Assembly (NCBI RefSeq): GCF_008634025.1
Contig: NZ_PDCM01000001.1
Span: 483,501 to 547,500, forward strand
Length of the DNA stretch: 64,000 nt
Source of the DNA: Streptomyces albofaciens JCM 4342
GTDB taxonomy: Bacteria > Actinomycetota > Actinomycetes > Streptomycetales > Streptomycetaceae
Direction: 5' to 3'
Shown here: positions 1 through 10,328 of the stretch, in pieces
Layout of the letters: the number at the start of each line of letters is the position of its first letter
How positions within the stretch are numbered: position 1 is the first letter of the stretch
Made by a program: the position numbers and the translations under genes
The notes under the pieces: model-generated
Databases searched by the model: none
What the model was told of the DNA's origin: nothing
What the model saw: only the letters and a program-made list of their open reading frames with translations

Positions 1-300
1 GGATATCGGTCCTTTCGAGCAGCAATCCCGTCCTGACATGGGGGGATGCTGCAGATCCGGCTGATTGGGATCAATGCATTTTCATTTGTACAGCGACAGG
101 CATTGCAAGGTGAAGCCCATTTAATTTCCTCAGCGTGTCCCTCCGCAATGCGGACCCCGGGTCTTTTCTGAGATTTTCCCCACCGCTCACCGGAGCCGAT
201 GCCGCAACGTGATCACACCGTCACGATATCTATGCGCGTAGATTTTCGAACACGGTACTGTGAGGGCACCGCCTTACGCACCACACCATCGGGAGTGCCA
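1..300. other. Upstream region of the purSQL operon
   Basis: No gene is recognisable in these 300 bases. The region is AT-richer than its surroundings, for example around positions 60-130, as expected for a promoter region. One weak promoter candidate is TTGGGA at 65-70, a 17-base spacer and GTACAG at 88-93. An ATG at 199 opens a longer frame through purS, but the residues before position 301 do not resemble the PurS N-terminus, so this is taken as leader. Confidence 0.4.
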
Positions 301-558
301 GTGGCACGCGTCGTAGTCGACGTCATGCTCAAGCCGGAGATCCTCGACCCGCAGGGCCAGGCGGTGCAGCGTGCACTGCCACGCCTGGGATTCGAGGGGA
401 TCCGCGACGTCCGTCAGGGCAAGCGTTTCGAACTTGAGGTGGAGGGCCCGGTCGACGACGCCGCCCTCGCCCGTATCCACGAGATGGCCGAGACCTTCCT
501 CGCGAACACGGTCATCGAAGACTTCACCGTCCATGTAGAAGACCGGGCCGGATCATGA
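301..558 (+). CDS. purS: Phosphoribosylformylglycinamidine synthase subunit PurS
   Basis: PurS is the small subunit of the three-part FGAM synthase (PurSQL), which converts formylglycinamide ribotide, glutamine and ATP to FGAM in purine synthesis. PurS bridges PurL and PurQ and is thought to help channel ammonia. The GTG at 301 gives an 85-residue protein beginning [19 protein letters not shown], the typical PurS start and length, followed by the family signature [18 protein letters not shown]. An ATG at 199 would add 34 unrelated residues and was not used. The stop overlaps the purQ start (ATGA), which implies translational coupling. Confidence 0.93.
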   Translation: MARVVVDVMLKPEILDPQGQAVQRALPRLGFEGIRDVRQGKRFELEVEGPVDDAALARIHEMAETFLANTVIEDFTVHVEDRAGS

Positions 559-1310
559 CCCACCCGTCGCCCGCCACCACCCCGGCCGGAGGCCCTTCGG
601 GCCGCAGTAACACTCGCATCGGGGTCATCACCTTCCCCGGCACGCTCGACGACCGCGACACCCAGCGCGCCGTCCGGCTCGCCGGGGCCGAGGCGGTGCC
701 GCTGTGGCACCGTGACAAGGACCTGAAGCAGGTCGACGCCGTGGTGCTGCCCGGCGGTTTCTCCTACGGCGACTACCTGCGGGCGGGCGCCATCTCGCGC
801 TTCTCGCCGGTGATGGAGACCGTGATCGAACAGGCCAGGGCCGGGCTGCCGGTGCTGGGCATCTGCAACGGCTTCCAGGTCCTGACCGAGACCCACCTGC
901 TGCCCGGCGCCATGCTGCGCAACGAGAGCCTCCACTTCGTCTGCCGTGACCAGAAGCTGCGGGTGGAGAACGCCGGCACCGCCTGGACCACCGACTACAC
1001 GGCCGGCCAGGAGATCTCCGTACCGCTGAAGAACATCGACGGCCGGTACGTCGCCGACGAGCGCACGCTCGACATGCTGGAGGCCGAGGGCCGGGTCGCC
1101 TTCCGCTACCTGACCGGGGGCGACACCGCCGACGGCTACGGCAACCCCAACGGCTCGCTGCGCGACATCGCCGGCATCACCAACGAGGCGGGCAACGTCG
1201 TCGGCCTCATGCCGCATCCCGAGCACGCCGTCGAGCCGCTGATCGGCACCGGCCGGACGGACGGGCTCGGATTCTTCACCTCGATCCTGAAGAAATTGGT
1301 CAACGCATGA
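555..1310 (+). CDS. purQ: Phosphoribosylformylglycinamidine synthase subunit PurQ (glutaminase)
   Basis: PurQ is the class I glutamine amidotransferase subunit of FGAM synthase and supplies ammonia to PurL. The 251-residue protein shows the core start [19 protein letters not shown] at about residue 21. The nucleophile elbow LGICNGFQ places the catalytic cysteine at about Cys104, and the His/Glu motif MPHPEHAV lies near residue 221. The first 20 residues are a Pro/Ser/Gly-rich extension compared with the usual start just before RIGV. No ATG or GTG lies between, so the ATG at 555, overlapping the purS stop by four bases, is the best start. The stop overlaps the purL start in the same way. Confidence 0.95.
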   Translation: MTHPSPATTPAGGPSGRSNTRIGVITFPGTLDDRDTQRAVRLAGAEAVPLWHRDKDLKQVDAVVLPGGFSYGDYLRAGAISRFSPVMETVIEQARAGLPVLGICNGFQVLTETHLLPGAMLRNESLHFVCRDQKLRVENAGTAWTTDYTAGQEISVPLKNIDGRYVADERTLDMLEAEGRVAFRYLTGGDTADGYGNPNGSLRDIAGITNEAGNVVGLMPHPEHAVEPLIGTGRTDGLGFFTSILKKLVNA

Positions 1311-3556
1311 CGCTCGACACGGTCAAGCACGCAGCCGAGACGCCGGACACCGACCAGCCGTGGGCCGAACTCGGCCTGAAGCAGGACGAGTACGAGCGCG
1401 TCCGCGAGATCCTGGGCCGCCGTCCCACCGGTGCGGAACTCGCGATGTACTCGGTGATGTGGTCGGAGCACTGCTCGTACAAGAGCAGCAAGGTCCATCT
1501 GCGACAGTTCGGGCAGAAGGTGCCCGAGAACGACGCGATGCTCGTGGGCATCGGCGAGAACGCCGGTGTCGTGGACGTGGGCCAGGGCTTCGCGGTCACC
1601 TTCAAGGTCGAGTCGCACAACCACCCCTCCTACGTCGAGCCGTACCAGGGCGCCGCCACCGGCGTCGGCGGGATCGTGCGCGACATCATCGCCATGGGCG
1701 CCCGCCCGGTCGCGGTGGTGGACCCGCTGCGCTTCGGCGCCGCCGACCACCCCGACACCAAGCGCGTCCTGCCGGGCGTGGTCGCGGGCATCGGCGGCTA
1801 CGGCAACTGCCTGGGCCTGCCCAACATCGGCGGCGAGGTCGTCTTCGACGCCTGCTACCAGGGCAACCCGCTGGTCAACGCCGGTGCCATCGGCGTGATG
1901 CGGCACGAGGACATCCACCTGGCCAAGGCCTCCGGCGCGGGCAACAAGGTCATCCTCTACGGGGCCCGGACCGGCGGCGACGGCATCGGCGGCGCCTCCA
2001 TCCTGGCCTCGGAGACCTTCGACGACGCAAAGCCGAGCAAGCGGCCCGCCGTCCAGGTCGGCGACCCCTTCCAGGAGAAGCTGCTCATCGAGTGCACCCT
2101 GGAGGCGTTCGCCGAGAAGCTGGTCGTCGGCATCCAGGACCTCGGCGCGGCCGGCCTGTCCTGCGCCACCAGCGAGCTGGCGTCCAACGGCTCCGGCGGC
2201 ATGCGCGTGGAGCTGGACGACGTACCGCTGCGCGACTCGACGCTCTCGCCCGAGGAGATCCTCATGAGCGAGTCGCAGGAGCGCATGTGCGCCGTCGTGG
2301 AGCCGGACAAGGTCGAGCGGTTCCTGGCGATCTGCGAGAAGTGGGACGTCACCGCCACCGTCATCGGTGAGGTCACCGACGGCGACCGGCTGGAGATCTT
2401 CTGGCACGGCGAGAAGATCGTCGACGTCGACCCGAAGACGGTCGCGCACGAGGGCCCGGTCTACGAGCGGCCGTACGCCCGCCCCGCGTGGCAGGACGCG
2501 CTCCAGGCCGACGACGCGAACAAGCTGGCGCGCCCGGCGAACGGCGCGGAGCTGCGCGAGCAGGTCCTCAAGCTGGTCGGCTCGCCCAACCAGGCGTCCA
2601 AGTCCTGGATCACCAGCCAGTACGACCACTTCGTGCAGGGCAACACGGTGCTGGCGCAGCCGGAGGACGCCGGCATGATCCGCATCGACGCGGCCTCCGG
2701 CCTGGGCGTGGCCATCGCCACCGACGGCAACGGCCGGTACGCCAAGCTGGATCCGTACCACGGTGCGCAGCTGGCGCTGGCCGAGTCCTACCGCAACGTC
2801 GCGGCCACCGGTGCCAAGCCGCTGGCGGTCTCCGACTGCCTGAACTTCGGCTCGCCGGAGGACCCGGCGGTGATGTGGCAGTTCGCCGAGGCCGTCCGCG
2901 GCCTGGCCGACGGGTGCCTGGAGCTGGGCACGCCGGTCACCGGCGGCAACGTCTCGCTGTACAACCAGACCGGCGAGGCCGCCATCCACCCGACTCCCGT
3001 CGTCGCGGTCCTCGGTGTGATCGATGACGTGCGGCGCCGCACCCCGGTCGCGTTCGCCGACGAGGGCCACCTCATCTACCTCCTCGGTGACACCGAGGAG
3101 GAGCTGGGCGGGTCGGCCTGGTCGCAGGTCGTCCACGATCACCTGGGCGGCCTGCCGCCGAAGGTGGACCTGGGGCGGGAGAAGCTGCTGGCCGAGATCC
3201 TGATCTCGGCCTCCCGCGACGGCATGATCGACGCCGCGCACGACCTGTCCGACGGCGGTCTGGTGCAGGCGCTGGTCGAGTCGTGCCTCAAGGGCGGCAA
3301 GGGCGCCCGCATCGTCGTCCCGGACGGGCAGGACCCCTTCGTCCTGCTGTTCTCCGAGTCGGCGGGCCGCGCCATCGTCGCGGTGCCGCGCAGCGAGGAG
3401 CTGCGGTTCACCGACATGTGCGGCGCGCGGGGCCTGCCGGCCACCCGCATCGGCGTCATCGACGGCGACGCACTCGACGTCCAGGACCAGTTCACCATCT
3501 CGCTGAGCGACCTCAGGGAAGCTCACGAGGCGGCGATCCCGGCGCTGTTCGGCTGA
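1307..3556 (+). CDS. purL: Phosphoribosylformylglycinamidine synthase subunit PurL
   Basis: PurL is the catalytic ATP-dependent synthetase subunit of FGAM synthase. At 749 residues it has the normal length of the small PurL type found with separate PurS and PurQ. Visible family signatures are [14 protein letters not shown] near residue 48, [23 protein letters not shown] near 100, and the second AIRS-like half with [10 protein letters not shown] and [14 protein letters not shown]. The start overlaps purQ (ATGA), so purS-purQ-purL form one coupled operon. Its last 44 bases overlap the 3' end of a convergent transporter gene. There is therefore no room for a conventional terminator between them. 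Confidence 0.97.
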   Translation: MTLDTVKHAAETPDTDQPWAELGLKQDEYERVREILGRRPTGAELAMYSVMWSEHCSYKSSKVHLRQFGQKVPENDAMLVGIGENAGVVDVGQGFAVTFKVESHNHPSYVEPYQGAATGVGGIVRDIIAMGARPVAVVDPLRFGAADHPDTKRVLPGVVAGIGGYGNCLGLPNIGGEVVFDACYQGNPLVNAGAIGVMRHEDIHLAKASGAGNKVILYGARTGGDGIGGASILASETFDDAKPSKRPAVQVGDPFQEKLLIECTLEAFAEKLVVGIQDLGAAGLSCATSELASNGSGGMRVELDDVPLRDSTLSPEEILMSESQERMCAVVEPDKVERFLAICEKWDVTATVIGEVTDGDRLEIFWHGEKIVDVDPKTVAHEGPVYERPYARPAWQDALQADDANKLARPANGAELREQVLKLVGSPNQASKSWITSQYDHFVQGNTVLAQPEDAGMIRIDAASGLGVAIATDGNGRYAKLDPYHGAQLALAESYRNVAATGAKPLAVSDCLNFGSPEDPAVMWQFAEAVRGLADGCLELGTPVTGGNVSLYNQTGEAAIHPTPVVAVLGVIDDVRRRTPVAFADEGHLIYLLGDTEEELGGSAWSQVVHDHLGGLPPKVDLGREKLLAEILISASRDGMIDAAHDLSDGGLVQALVESCLKGGKGARIVVPDGQDPFVLLFSESAGRAIVAVPRSEELRFTDMCGARGLPATRIGVIDGDALDVQDQFTISLSDLREAHEAAIPALFG

Positions 3557-5330
3557 GTCCGGCCGGCTCCGGTCGGGCCTGGTCTGGTCTGGCCGGTCCG
3601 GTCGTGTGGTGGTCCGTCCCTTCCCGGGGGCGGGCCACCGCGCCGTCGGGCGGCCGTACGGGCTTCCGCTCGGCGCCTGTCGGCGCATCTGCCCCCGGCG
3701 CGTCAGTCCCCGGCGCCTCAGCCCGTATGCGCAGCGCCAGGAGCAGCGCCAGCGCCAGCACCCCCGCCGAGCAGAGGAAGACCACTCCTGTGGACGCGCT
3801 GAAGGCGTCCACGGCCCGGGCGTGGGCCTCGCCCTTCAGGGTCGGTATGGCGCTGGTGGAGCCGCCGGGGCCGCGGTCGGCGTAGACGCGGGCGAGCACC
3901 GTACCGAAGAAGGCCGTGCCCAGGGAGCTGCCGAGGGTCTGGAAGAAGCGGACGCCGGTCGTCGCCACGCCGAGCTGGTGGCGCGGCGCGGACTGCTGCA
4001 CCAGCACGATCAGTTGTCCCAGCGTCTGGCCGAACCCGGCGCCGAGCAGGAGGAGTTCGGCCCGTACGGCCCACAGCCCGGTGTCGGCGTCACTGGCCGA
4101 GAGCAGCAGGGTGGCCACGGCGGCGCAGGCCGTACCGCTGATCACGGACGCCTTCTCCGGCCGGCCGCGGGCGGCGAGCCTGCCCGTCAGCAGGCCCGAG
4201 CCGGCTATGCCGAGCGCTACCGGGATCATGAAGAGGCTCGCGGCGGTGGGGGCGATGCCGCGGGCCAGCTGGAGATAGATCATCACGTAGACCAGCGAGC
4301 CCATCATGGCCACGCCGATCAGGCCCTGTACGGCGAAGCCGATACGCAGGGCGGGGATGCGGAACATCGTCAGCGGGAGCAGCGGCTCGGCCGCGGTGGC
4401 CTGCCGCCACAGGAACAGGGCGAGCAGCGCCACGGCCCCGCCCGACAGGCCGAGGATCACCGGTGAGCCCCAGCCGTGGTCCCGGCCGCCCCACTCCGTC
4501 ACCAGGAGCAGTGCGGTGGAGAACGCCGCTGCCAGCGCCGCGCCGAGGAAGTCGATGCGGTGCCGCTCGCCGTGGTGCGGGAGTCTGAGGACGAGCGCGG
4601 AGGTGATGAGCACGGCGATGCCGACCGGCAGGTTGACGTAGAAGATCCAGCGCCAGTCCGCGTGGTCGGCGAGCAGACCGCCGACCACCGGTCCCAGGGC
4701 CATGCCGGCCCCCGCGACCAGCCCGCCTGCCCCGGCGCCCTTCCGCCCGCCCTTCCGGCCCGCCCCCTTGAGCTGGGCGATGACGACCATGGTGACGCTC
4801 ATCAGCCCGCCGCCGCCCAGCCCCTGCACCGCGCGGAAGGCGATGAGCTGCTCCATCGACTGGGCGGCCCCGCACAGCGCCGAGCCCAGCAGGAAGGTGG
4901 CGACGGCCCCGAGGAAGACGTTCTTGGCGCCCAGGGAGTCGCAGAGTTTTCCGTACAGGGGCAGCGCCGCGGTGGCGGCCAGCGAGAACGCGCTGATGAG
5001 CCAAGGGATGCGGTCGACGCCGTGCAGCGGGTCCAGCTCGCGGGCGATCGGGACCGTCGCGGCCGAGACGATGTTCGTGTCGAGGACGGCGAGCAGCATC
5101 GTCGCGAGGCAGACGGCCAGGCCGACGCGGAGCCGGGCCGGTGTCATACCGCCGGGCACGGCGGGGGAGGACGGCCCGCCCGGCGCGGCTCCCGCCACGC
5201 GTCCCGCGGCACCGGCCGGTCCCGCTCTGCCGGCCGCACCGGCCGTGCCCGCCCCGCGAGTTGGGGCCGTACCGCCCTCGGCAGCCGAGCCGCCCGAGGA
5301 AGTTGGCGAAGAAGTGGTGGAAGTGGTCAT
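3513..5330 (-). CDS. MFS multidrug exporter, DHA2 (EmrB/QacA) type
   Basis: This is a probable proton-driven drug efflux protein of the 14-helix DHA2 family. The N-terminal region is Gly/Ala/Pro-rich. It is followed by a first helix with [14 protein letters not shown] (typical LDxTIVNVAL-like motif of the family), then [20 protein letters not shown] and the loop motif [11 protein letters not shown]. About a dozen further hydrophobic segments follow, and the C-terminal tail is long, polar and Pro-rich. The ATG at 5330 (MTTSTTSS) was chosen over an upstream in-frame ATG at 5366 because it leaves more promoter space. It is divergent from a TetR regulator 79 bp away, a classic repressor/exporter arrangement. 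The tail overlaps purL. Confidence 0.88.
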   Translation of the reverse strand: MTTSTTSSPTSSGGSAAEGGTAPTRGAGTAGAAGRAGPAGAAGRVAGAAPGGPSSPAVPGGMTPARLRVGLAVCLATMLLAVLDTNIVSAATVPIARELDPLHGVDRIPWLISAFSLAATAALPLYGKLCDSLGAKNVFLGAVATFLLGSALCGAAQSMEQLIAFRAVQGLGGGGLMSVTMVVIAQLKGAGRKGGRKGAGAGGLVAGAGMALGPVVGGLLADHADWRWIFYVNLPVGIAVLITSALVLRLPHHGERHRIDFLGAALAAAFSTALLLVTEWGGRDHGWGSPVILGLSGGAVALLALFLWRQATAAEPLLPLTMFRIPALRIGFAVQGLIGVAMMGSLVYVMIYLQLARGIAPTAASLFMIPVALGIAGSGLLTGRLAARGRPEKASVISGTACAAVATLLLSASDADTGLWAVRAELLLLGAGFGQTLGQLIVLVQQSAPRHQLGVATTGVRFFQTLGSSLGTAFFGTVLARVYADRGPGGSTSAIPTLKGEAHARAVDAFSASTGVVFLCSAGVLALALLLALRIRAEAPGTDAPGADAPTGAERKPVRPPDGAVARPREGTDHHTTGPARPDQARPEPAGLSRTAPGSPPRELP

Positions 5331-5409
5331 GGCAGCACCATGCCCGCGAAGCGTGGACCGAGTCAATGTTTAGCCCGGTATTATTTTTTGCCCTGGTACA
5401 GTAGGGTCC

Positions 5410-6057
5410 ATGGACGAGGAGATGGGGCTGCGCGAGCGGAAGAAACTGCAGACCGAGCGGCGCGTATGGCGGACCGCCGTCGAACTGTTCCTGGAGCGGG
5501 GCTTCGAGAAGGTCTCCGTGCAGCAGATCGCCGATGCCGCGGATGTCTCCAAGATGACCGTCTTCAACTACTACGGCTCCAAGGAGGACCTGGTCCTCAA
5601 GCCGATGGAGCACCACGCCGGGGACGCGGCCCGGGCCGTCCGCGACCGCGGGCGGGGCGAGTCCGCCGTCGAGGCGGTCTGCCGCCAGTTCGTCGAGATG
5701 CTGGAGCGGCGGGATCCGTCCGTCGGCCTGTGCGACCAGGCGGAGGTGCTCAGCATCCGCCGGCTGATCGTGGAGACCCCCGCCCTGCTGCTTCGCGCGT
5801 ACGCCAACCGGCTGCACGGCCTCCAGCAGCTCGCCGAGGTGCTGGAGGAGGAGGCCGGCGGCGACCGGGTGGACGCCCAGGTCGCCGCGGGCCAGTTGAT
5901 GGCCGCCCGCAACGCGCTCATCAACGAGAACCACCGCAGGCTGCTGGCCGGTGAGTCCGCGGACGCCGTGTATCCGGACGCGGTCGCCGCCGCGCACCGC
6001 GCCTTCGAGCTGGTGGGGCGCGGTTTGGGGGACTACGCCGCGCGCTCCGCCGAGTAG
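5410..6057 (+). CDS. TetR-family transcriptional regulator
   Basis: A 215-residue protein with an N-terminal TetR helix-turn-helix at about residues 12-58 (LFLERGFEKVSVQQIADAAD then TVFNYYGSKEDLV) and an alpha-helical ligand-binding region. It is divergent from the DHA2 exporter and probably represses it and itself; this is inferred from the arrangement only. A -10-like TACAGT lies only a few bases before the ATG and no Shine-Dalgarno sequence is visible, so the transcript may be leaderless. The effector cannot be told from the sequence. Confidence 0.88.
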   Translation: MDEEMGLRERKKLQTERRVWRTAVELFLERGFEKVSVQQIADAADVSKMTVFNYYGSKEDLVLKPMEHHAGDAARAVRDRGRGESAVEAVCRQFVEMLERRDPSVGLCDQAEVLSIRRLIVETPALLLRAYANRLHGLQQLAEVLEEEAGGDRVDAQVAAGQLMAARNALINENHRRLLAGESADAVYPDAVAAAHRAFELVGRGLGDYAARSAE

Positions 6058-6067
6058 CCTCGACGCC

Positions 6068-6874
6068 ATGCCCAGTGCCAGCAGGCCCTCCGGCCGGTCC
6101 CGCGCCCGCAGTTACGACTCCGCCAAGACCCGCGCCGCGGTCGTCGCGCAGTTCGGTCATGTACGCGTCGCCGTGGAGCGGCTGACCCCCGAGCAGTTCG
6201 CGCTGCCCACCCGCCTCGGCGACTGGACGGTCCGCGAACTGGTCGCCCATCTGGCCATGGCCGTCGAGCAGGTCCCGGCAGCCCTGGCGAAGCCCGCGCC
6301 GCCCGCCCAGGAGGTCACCCTCGCCTCCTGGCCGTCCGCGACCCGCGCGCTGGCCGGGAAGGTCGACGAGATCGCCCGCGCGACGGCGGCCGAGGCCGCA
6401 CCGGCGGACCTCATGGACCGCGCCGCGGCCCGCTACGCCGAAGCCGTCCCCATGGCCTCCGACGACCGGCTGCTGGCCGCCCGGATCGGCGCCATGCGGC
6501 TGGCCGACTTCCTGGTGGTCCGCTGCGTCGAACTGGTCGTGCACACCGACGACCTGGCCGCCGCCACCGGTCTGGAGATCCCGTACGACCGCCAGGCCCT
6601 GGCCACCGCCACCCGGCTGCTCGCCGACGCCCTCGCGGCCAAGGCGCCGGGCGGCTCGGTCGAGGTCCGGGTGCCGCCGTTCGCCGTCGTCCAGTGCGTC
6701 GAGGGCCCCCGGCACACCAGGGGCACACCGCCGAACGTCGTGGAAACCGACCCGCTCACCTGGCTGCGCCTGGCCACCGGCCGTACGACCTGGCCGACGG
6801 CGGTCGGGGAAGCGGCGGTGAGCGCCAGCGGCGAACGGGCCGACCTGGCACCGTACTTGCCCCTTATGGGCTGA
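6068..6874 (+). CDS. Mycothiol-dependent maleylpyruvate isomerase-like / sterol-carrier family protein
   Basis: A 268-residue protein with the DinB-like MDMPI N-terminal fold. Signatures are LTPEQFALPTRLGDWTVREL followed by VAHLAMAVEQ, the helix with the metal-ligand histidine; the second half has RCVELVVHTDDLAAA. The C-terminal part (residues about 195-268) resembles the small SCP2-like domain found in this group, ending DPLTWLRLATGRTTW. The family uses mycothiol-linked chemistry or binds small ligands. No specific substrate can be assigned. The start at 6068 gives MPSASRPSGRSRARSYDSAK. It follows the TetR gene by 10 bp, possibly co-transcribed, and conserved neighbourhood with purF is expected in Streptomyces. 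Confidence 0.8.
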   Translation: MPSASRPSGRSRARSYDSAKTRAAVVAQFGHVRVAVERLTPEQFALPTRLGDWTVRELVAHLAMAVEQVPAALAKPAPPAQEVTLASWPSATRALAGKVDEIARATAAEAAPADLMDRAAARYAEAVPMASDDRLLAARIGAMRLADFLVVRCVELVVHTDDLAAATGLEIPYDRQALATATRLLADALAAKAPGGSVEVRVPPFAVVQCVEGPRHTRGTPPNVVETDPLTWLRLATGRTTWPTAVGEAAVSASGERADLAPYLPLMG

Positions 6875-7233
6875 TTGCGGCCGGTGGCCGGGAGGGCGGC
6901 GCGGCGCCCGTCGGCGGCCCTCCCGCGCGGTGGGCGAGCGCTGCGAGGCCGGGCCGATACGTCCAGAAATCGTCAGAAGTGCTCACCTGGACGTCATGCA
7001 CGCAAACGCGAGTGGCGCATCTCACCTCGCGCCCTTGCGGAAGGACATACGGCACCGGACGGAGCGGAGGTGGCGCACGCTGGCGGCGGACCCGAAACGG
7101 CCGGGCCCCGGGTACGGAGAGCGTGGCCACGAGCCCTCCGCGAAGCGCGGTCCGGCCCGTGAGCGGACGCTCACGCCCGGCAATCCTCCGCCCGGACCAG
7201 GGCTCCCGGCGCCCGCTCCGGTTCGATCCCCGG
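6875..7233. other. Intergenic region before purF
   Basis: No convincing gene in this stretch. Several short frames are open because of the high G+C content, but none has a ribosome site together with recognisable protein. The interval separates the MDMPI-like gene from the purF promoter. Confidence 0.4.
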
Positions 7234-7270
7234 TTCGGATGAATCGCGGACCTGCCCTAGACTCGGTGTC
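7234..7270 (+). promoter_or_regulatory. Candidate purF promoter with leaderless start
   Basis: TTCGGA at 7234-7239, an 18-base spacer and TAGACT at 7258-7263 lie directly before the purF GTG at 7271. The -10 is 7 bases from the start codon and no purine-rich ribosome site precedes the GTG. This suggests that transcription begins at the start codon itself. Assignment is by eye. Confidence 0.4.
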
Positions 7271-8830
7271 GTGCCACGTGGTGACGGACGACTCAGCCAC
7301 GACCTGCTCCCCGGCGAGAAGGGCCCCCAGGACGCATGCGGCGTCTTCGGTGTCTGGGCTCCGGGTGAAGAGGTCGCCAAACTCACCTATTTCGGGCTGT
7401 ATGCCCTGCAACACCGCGGACAGGAGTCCGCGGGCATCGCAGTGAGCAACGGCTCCCAGATCCTGGTCTTCAAGGACATGGGCCTGGTTTCCCAGGTCTT
7501 CGACGAAACCTCCCTCGGCTCCCTCCAGGGCCACATCGCCGTGGGCCACGCCCGCTACTCCACCACCGGCGCCTCGGTGTGGGAGAACGCCCAGCCGACC
7601 TTCCGCGCCACCGCGCACGGCTCGATCGCCCTGGGGCACAACGGCAACCTGGTCAACACCGCCGAACTGGCCGAGATGGTCGCCGCGCTCCCCCGGGAGA
7701 ACGGCCGCGCGACCCAGGTGGCGGCGACCAACGACACCGACCTGGTCACGGCCCTGCTGGCCGGCCAGGTGGACGACGACGGCAAGCCGCTGACCGTGGA
7801 GGAGGCCGCGCCGCGCGTCCTGCCCAAGGTCATGGGCGCCTTCTCGCTGTGCTTCATGGACGAGCACACGCTGTACGCGGCCCGCGACCCGCAGGGCATC
7901 CGCCCGCTGGTCCTCGGCCGCCTGGAGCGCGGCTGGGTGGTCGCCTCCGAGACGGCCGCCCTGGACATCTGCGGCGCCAGCTTCATCCGCGAGATCGAGC
8001 CCGGCGAGATGATCGCCATAGACGAGAACGGCCTGCGCAGCTCCCGCTTCGCCGAGGCCAAGCCCAAGGGCTGTGTCTTCGAGTACGTCTACCTGGCGCG
8101 CCCGGACACCGACATCGCGGGCCGCAACGTGTACCTCTCCCGGGTGGAGATGGGCCGCAAGCTGGCCGCCGAGGCCCCCGCCGACGCCGACCTCGTCATA
8201 GCGACGCCGGAGTCCGGCACCCCGGCCGCGGTCGGCTACGCGGAGGCCAGCGGCATCCCGTACGGCGTCGGCCTGGTCAAGAACTCCTACGTCGGCCGGA
8301 CCTTCATCCAGCCCTCGCAGACCATCCGCCAGCTCGGCATCCGCCTCAAGCTCAACCCGCTCAAGGAAGTCATCCGCGGCAAGCGCCTGGTGGTCGTCGA
8401 CGACTCGATCGTCCGCGGCAACACCCAGCGCGCCCTGGTCCGCATGCTCCGCGAGGCCGGTGCCGCCGAGGTCCACATCCGGATCTCCTCGCCGCCGATC
8501 AAGTGGCCGTGCTTCTACGGCATCGACTTCGCCACCCGCGCCGAGCTGATCGCCAACGGGCTGACCGTGGACGAGATCGGCACCTCGCTGGGCGCCGACT
8601 CCCTGGCGTACATCTCGATCGACGGCATGATCGAGTCGACGACGATCGCCAAGCCGAACCTGTGCCGCGCCTGCTTCGACGGCCAGTACCCGATCGAGCT
8701 GCCCGACCCGGAGCTGCTGGGCAAGCACCTCCTGGAGTCGGAGACCGCGGGCCAGTCCAAGCCGGACCTGGACGGCGTCGAGACGCTGACGGCCGGGGTC
8801 GGCGGCGCCGACGCGCTGCGCCGCCCGTAG
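7271..8830 (+). CDS. purF: Amidophosphoribosyltransferase PurF
   Basis: PurF catalyses the first committed step of purine synthesis, making phosphoribosylamine from PRPP and glutamine. The 519-residue protein has a short propeptide ending before Cys23 (DACGVFGVWAPGEE), the N-terminal nucleophile exposed on processing. The glutaminase domain contains HRGQESAGIA and HNGNLVNTAEL. The C-terminal phosphoribosyltransferase domain carries the PRPP loop VVVDDSIVRGNT. Conserved cysteines near GVFEYVY, PPIKWPCFYG and NLCRACFDGQYP fit iron-sulfur-type PurF. purM follows after 35 bp, so the two are probably one transcript. Confidence 0.97.
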   Translation: MPRGDGRLSHDLLPGEKGPQDACGVFGVWAPGEEVAKLTYFGLYALQHRGQESAGIAVSNGSQILVFKDMGLVSQVFDETSLGSLQGHIAVGHARYSTTGASVWENAQPTFRATAHGSIALGHNGNLVNTAELAEMVAALPRENGRATQVAATNDTDLVTALLAGQVDDDGKPLTVEEAAPRVLPKVMGAFSLCFMDEHTLYAARDPQGIRPLVLGRLERGWVVASETAALDICGASFIREIEPGEMIAIDENGLRSSRFAEAKPKGCVFEYVYLARPDTDIAGRNVYLSRVEMGRKLAAEAPADADLVIATPESGTPAAVGYAEASGIPYGVGLVKNSYVGRTFIQPSQTIRQLGIRLKLNPLKEVIRGKRLVVVDDSIVRGNTQRALVRMLREAGAAEVHIRISSPPIKWPCFYGIDFATRAELIANGLTVDEIGTSLGADSLAYISIDGMIESTTIAKPNLCRACFDGQYPIELPDPELLGKHLLESETAGQSKPDLDGVETLTAGVGGADALRRP

Positions 8831-8865
8831 AGCTCGTACCCACCGACAGGAAAGATCTCAACGCC

Positions 8866-9960
8866 ATGTCTGCCGAGTCTTTTGAGCGTGCCCCGCACGC
8901 GGGCACCAGCGCCAGCTACGCAGCAGCGGGCGTGGACATCGAAGCGGGCGACCGCGCCGTCGACCTGATGAAGCAGTGGGTCAAGAAGGCCACCCGGCCC
9001 GAGGTCGTCGGCGGCCTCGGCGGGTTCGCCGGCCTCTTCGACGCCTCCGCCCTCAAGAGGTACGAGCGGCCGCTGCTCGCCTCGGCCACCGACGGCGTCG
9101 GCACCAAGGTCGACATCGCCCGCCGGATGGGCGTCTACGACACCATCGGCCACGACCTGGTCGGCATGGTCGTCGACGACCTGGTCGTCTGCGGTGCCGA
9201 GCCGCTGTTCATGACCGACTACATCTGCGTCGGCAAGGTCTACCCGGAGCGGGTCGCGGCGATCGTCAAGGGCATCGCCGAGGGCTGCGTCCTGGCCGGC
9301 TGCGCGCTGGTCGGCGGGGAGACCGCAGAGCACCCGGGGCTGCTCGGGGCGGACGACTTCGATGTGGCGGGTGCCGGTACGGGCGTCGTCGAGGCGGACC
9401 GGGTGCTGGGCGCGGATCGTATCCGTACGGGTGACGTCGTCCTCGCGATGGCGTCCTCCGGGCTTCACTCGAACGGGTACTCACTCGTTCGCCACGTGCT
9501 GTTCGACCGGGCCGGGATGTCCCTGGACCAGCGGGTCGAGGAGCTCGGCCGCACCGTCGGCGAGGAGCTGCTGGAGCCCACGAAGATCTACTCGCTGGAC
9601 TGCCTGGCGCTGACCCGCACCACCGAGGTGCACGCCTTCTCGCACATCACCGGCGGCGGCCTGGCCAACAACCTGGCCCGCGTCATCCCGGACCACCTGC
9701 ACGCCACGGTCGACCGGTCCACCTGGACGCCGGGCGCGGTCTTCGACCTGGTCGGCAAGGCCGGCGAGGTGGAGCGGCTGGAGCTGGAGAAGACCCTGAA
9801 CATGGGCGTCGGCATGATCGCCGTCGTGCCGCAGGAGTCGGTGGACGTGGCGCTGACCACCCTCGCGGACCGCGGTGTGGACGCCTGGGTCAGCGGTGAG
9901 ATCGTCGAGCGCGGCGCGCACACCGACGCCGTGACCCTGACCGGTGACCACCCTGCCTGA
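8866..9960 (+). CDS. purM: Phosphoribosylformylglycinamidine cyclo-ligase PurM (AIR synthetase)
   Basis: PurM closes the imidazole ring, turning FGAM and ATP into aminoimidazole ribotide, the step after PurSQL. The 364-residue protein has the AIRS fold signatures YAAAGVDIEAGDRAVDLMK, LLASATDGVGTKVDIA, HDLVGMVVDDLVVCGAEPLF, GETAEHPG and SHITGGGLANNLARV. The ATG at 8866 follows GACAGGAAAG, a reasonable ribosome site, 35 bp after purF. It is slightly longer than average through its N-terminus (MSAESFERAPHAGTS). It ends at a stem shared with the convergent DUF3073 gene. Confidence 0.97.
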   Translation: MSAESFERAPHAGTSASYAAAGVDIEAGDRAVDLMKQWVKKATRPEVVGGLGGFAGLFDASALKRYERPLLASATDGVGTKVDIARRMGVYDTIGHDLVGMVVDDLVVCGAEPLFMTDYICVGKVYPERVAAIVKGIAEGCVLAGCALVGGETAEHPGLLGADDFDVAGAGTGVVEADRVLGADRIRTGDVVLAMASSGLHSNGYSLVRHVLFDRAGMSLDQRVEELGRTVGEELLEPTKIYSLDCLALTRTTEVHAFSHITGGGLANNLARVIPDHLHATVDRSTWTPGAVFDLVGKAGEVERLELEKTLNMGVGMIAVVPQESVDVALTTLADRGVDAWVSGEIVERGAHTDAVTLTGDHPA

Positions 9961-9983
9961 GCCGGCCGTCAGGGCAGCACAGA

Positions 9984-10015
9984 ACCCGGTCCGAGGTCAC
10001 CGCCCCGGACCGGGT
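9984..10015. terminator. Stem-loop between purM and DUF3073 gene
   Basis: A perfect 10-bp inverted repeat (ACCCGGTCCG at 9984-9993 and CGGACCGGGT at 10006-10015) with a 12-base loop lies between convergent genes. There is no T-tract, as is common for Streptomyces terminators; it could serve both strands. Confidence 0.6.
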
Positions 10016-10067
10016 CCGTGGAAATGCTGTGCACACCGTGCACGCACGACTCAGGAGACGTCGTACG

Positions 10068-10328
10068 TCAGGCGCGACGACGCTGCTGGGACGAGTTGCC
10101 CTCGTCCTCGTCATCGTCGTCTCGGTTGTAAAGGTCGGCGTACCGCGCGTACGGGTCGTCGTCCTCGTCATCCTCGAACGGCTCGCCGTTCGGCGGCTGC
10201 TGCTGTGCCGGCTGTTGCGGCGATGCACCCAGCTCTTCGGCCAGGCGTGAGAGATCAGTCCCACCGCTGTTGTACTTCAGCTGGCGGGCGACCTTCGTCT
10301 GCTTGGCCTTGGCCCGGCCGCGCCCCAT
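10068..10328 (-). CDS. DUF3073 domain-containing protein
   Basis: An 86-residue protein beginning MGRGRAKAKQTKVARQLKY, the hallmark start of the actinobacterial DUF3073 family. This basic segment is followed by YNSGGTDLSRLAEELG and a strongly acidic tail with runs of Asp/Glu. No enzymatic motif is seen and no function is established. The split into a basic head and an acidic tail suggests nucleic-acid or protein binding, which is speculation. The position just after purM on the opposite strand is conserved in Streptomyces as I recall it. Confidence 0.88.
   Translation of the reverse strand: MGRGRAKAKQTKVARQLKYNSGGTDLSRLAEELGASPQQPAQQQPPNGEPFEDDEDDDPYARYADLYNRDDDDEDEGNSSQQRRRA

Noticed and set aside
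1136..3688. 850-codon minus-strand frame opposite purL
   Set aside because: It mirrors purL codons in a G+C-rich gene, gives a Val/Asp/Arg-rich artefact and has no family-like sequence.
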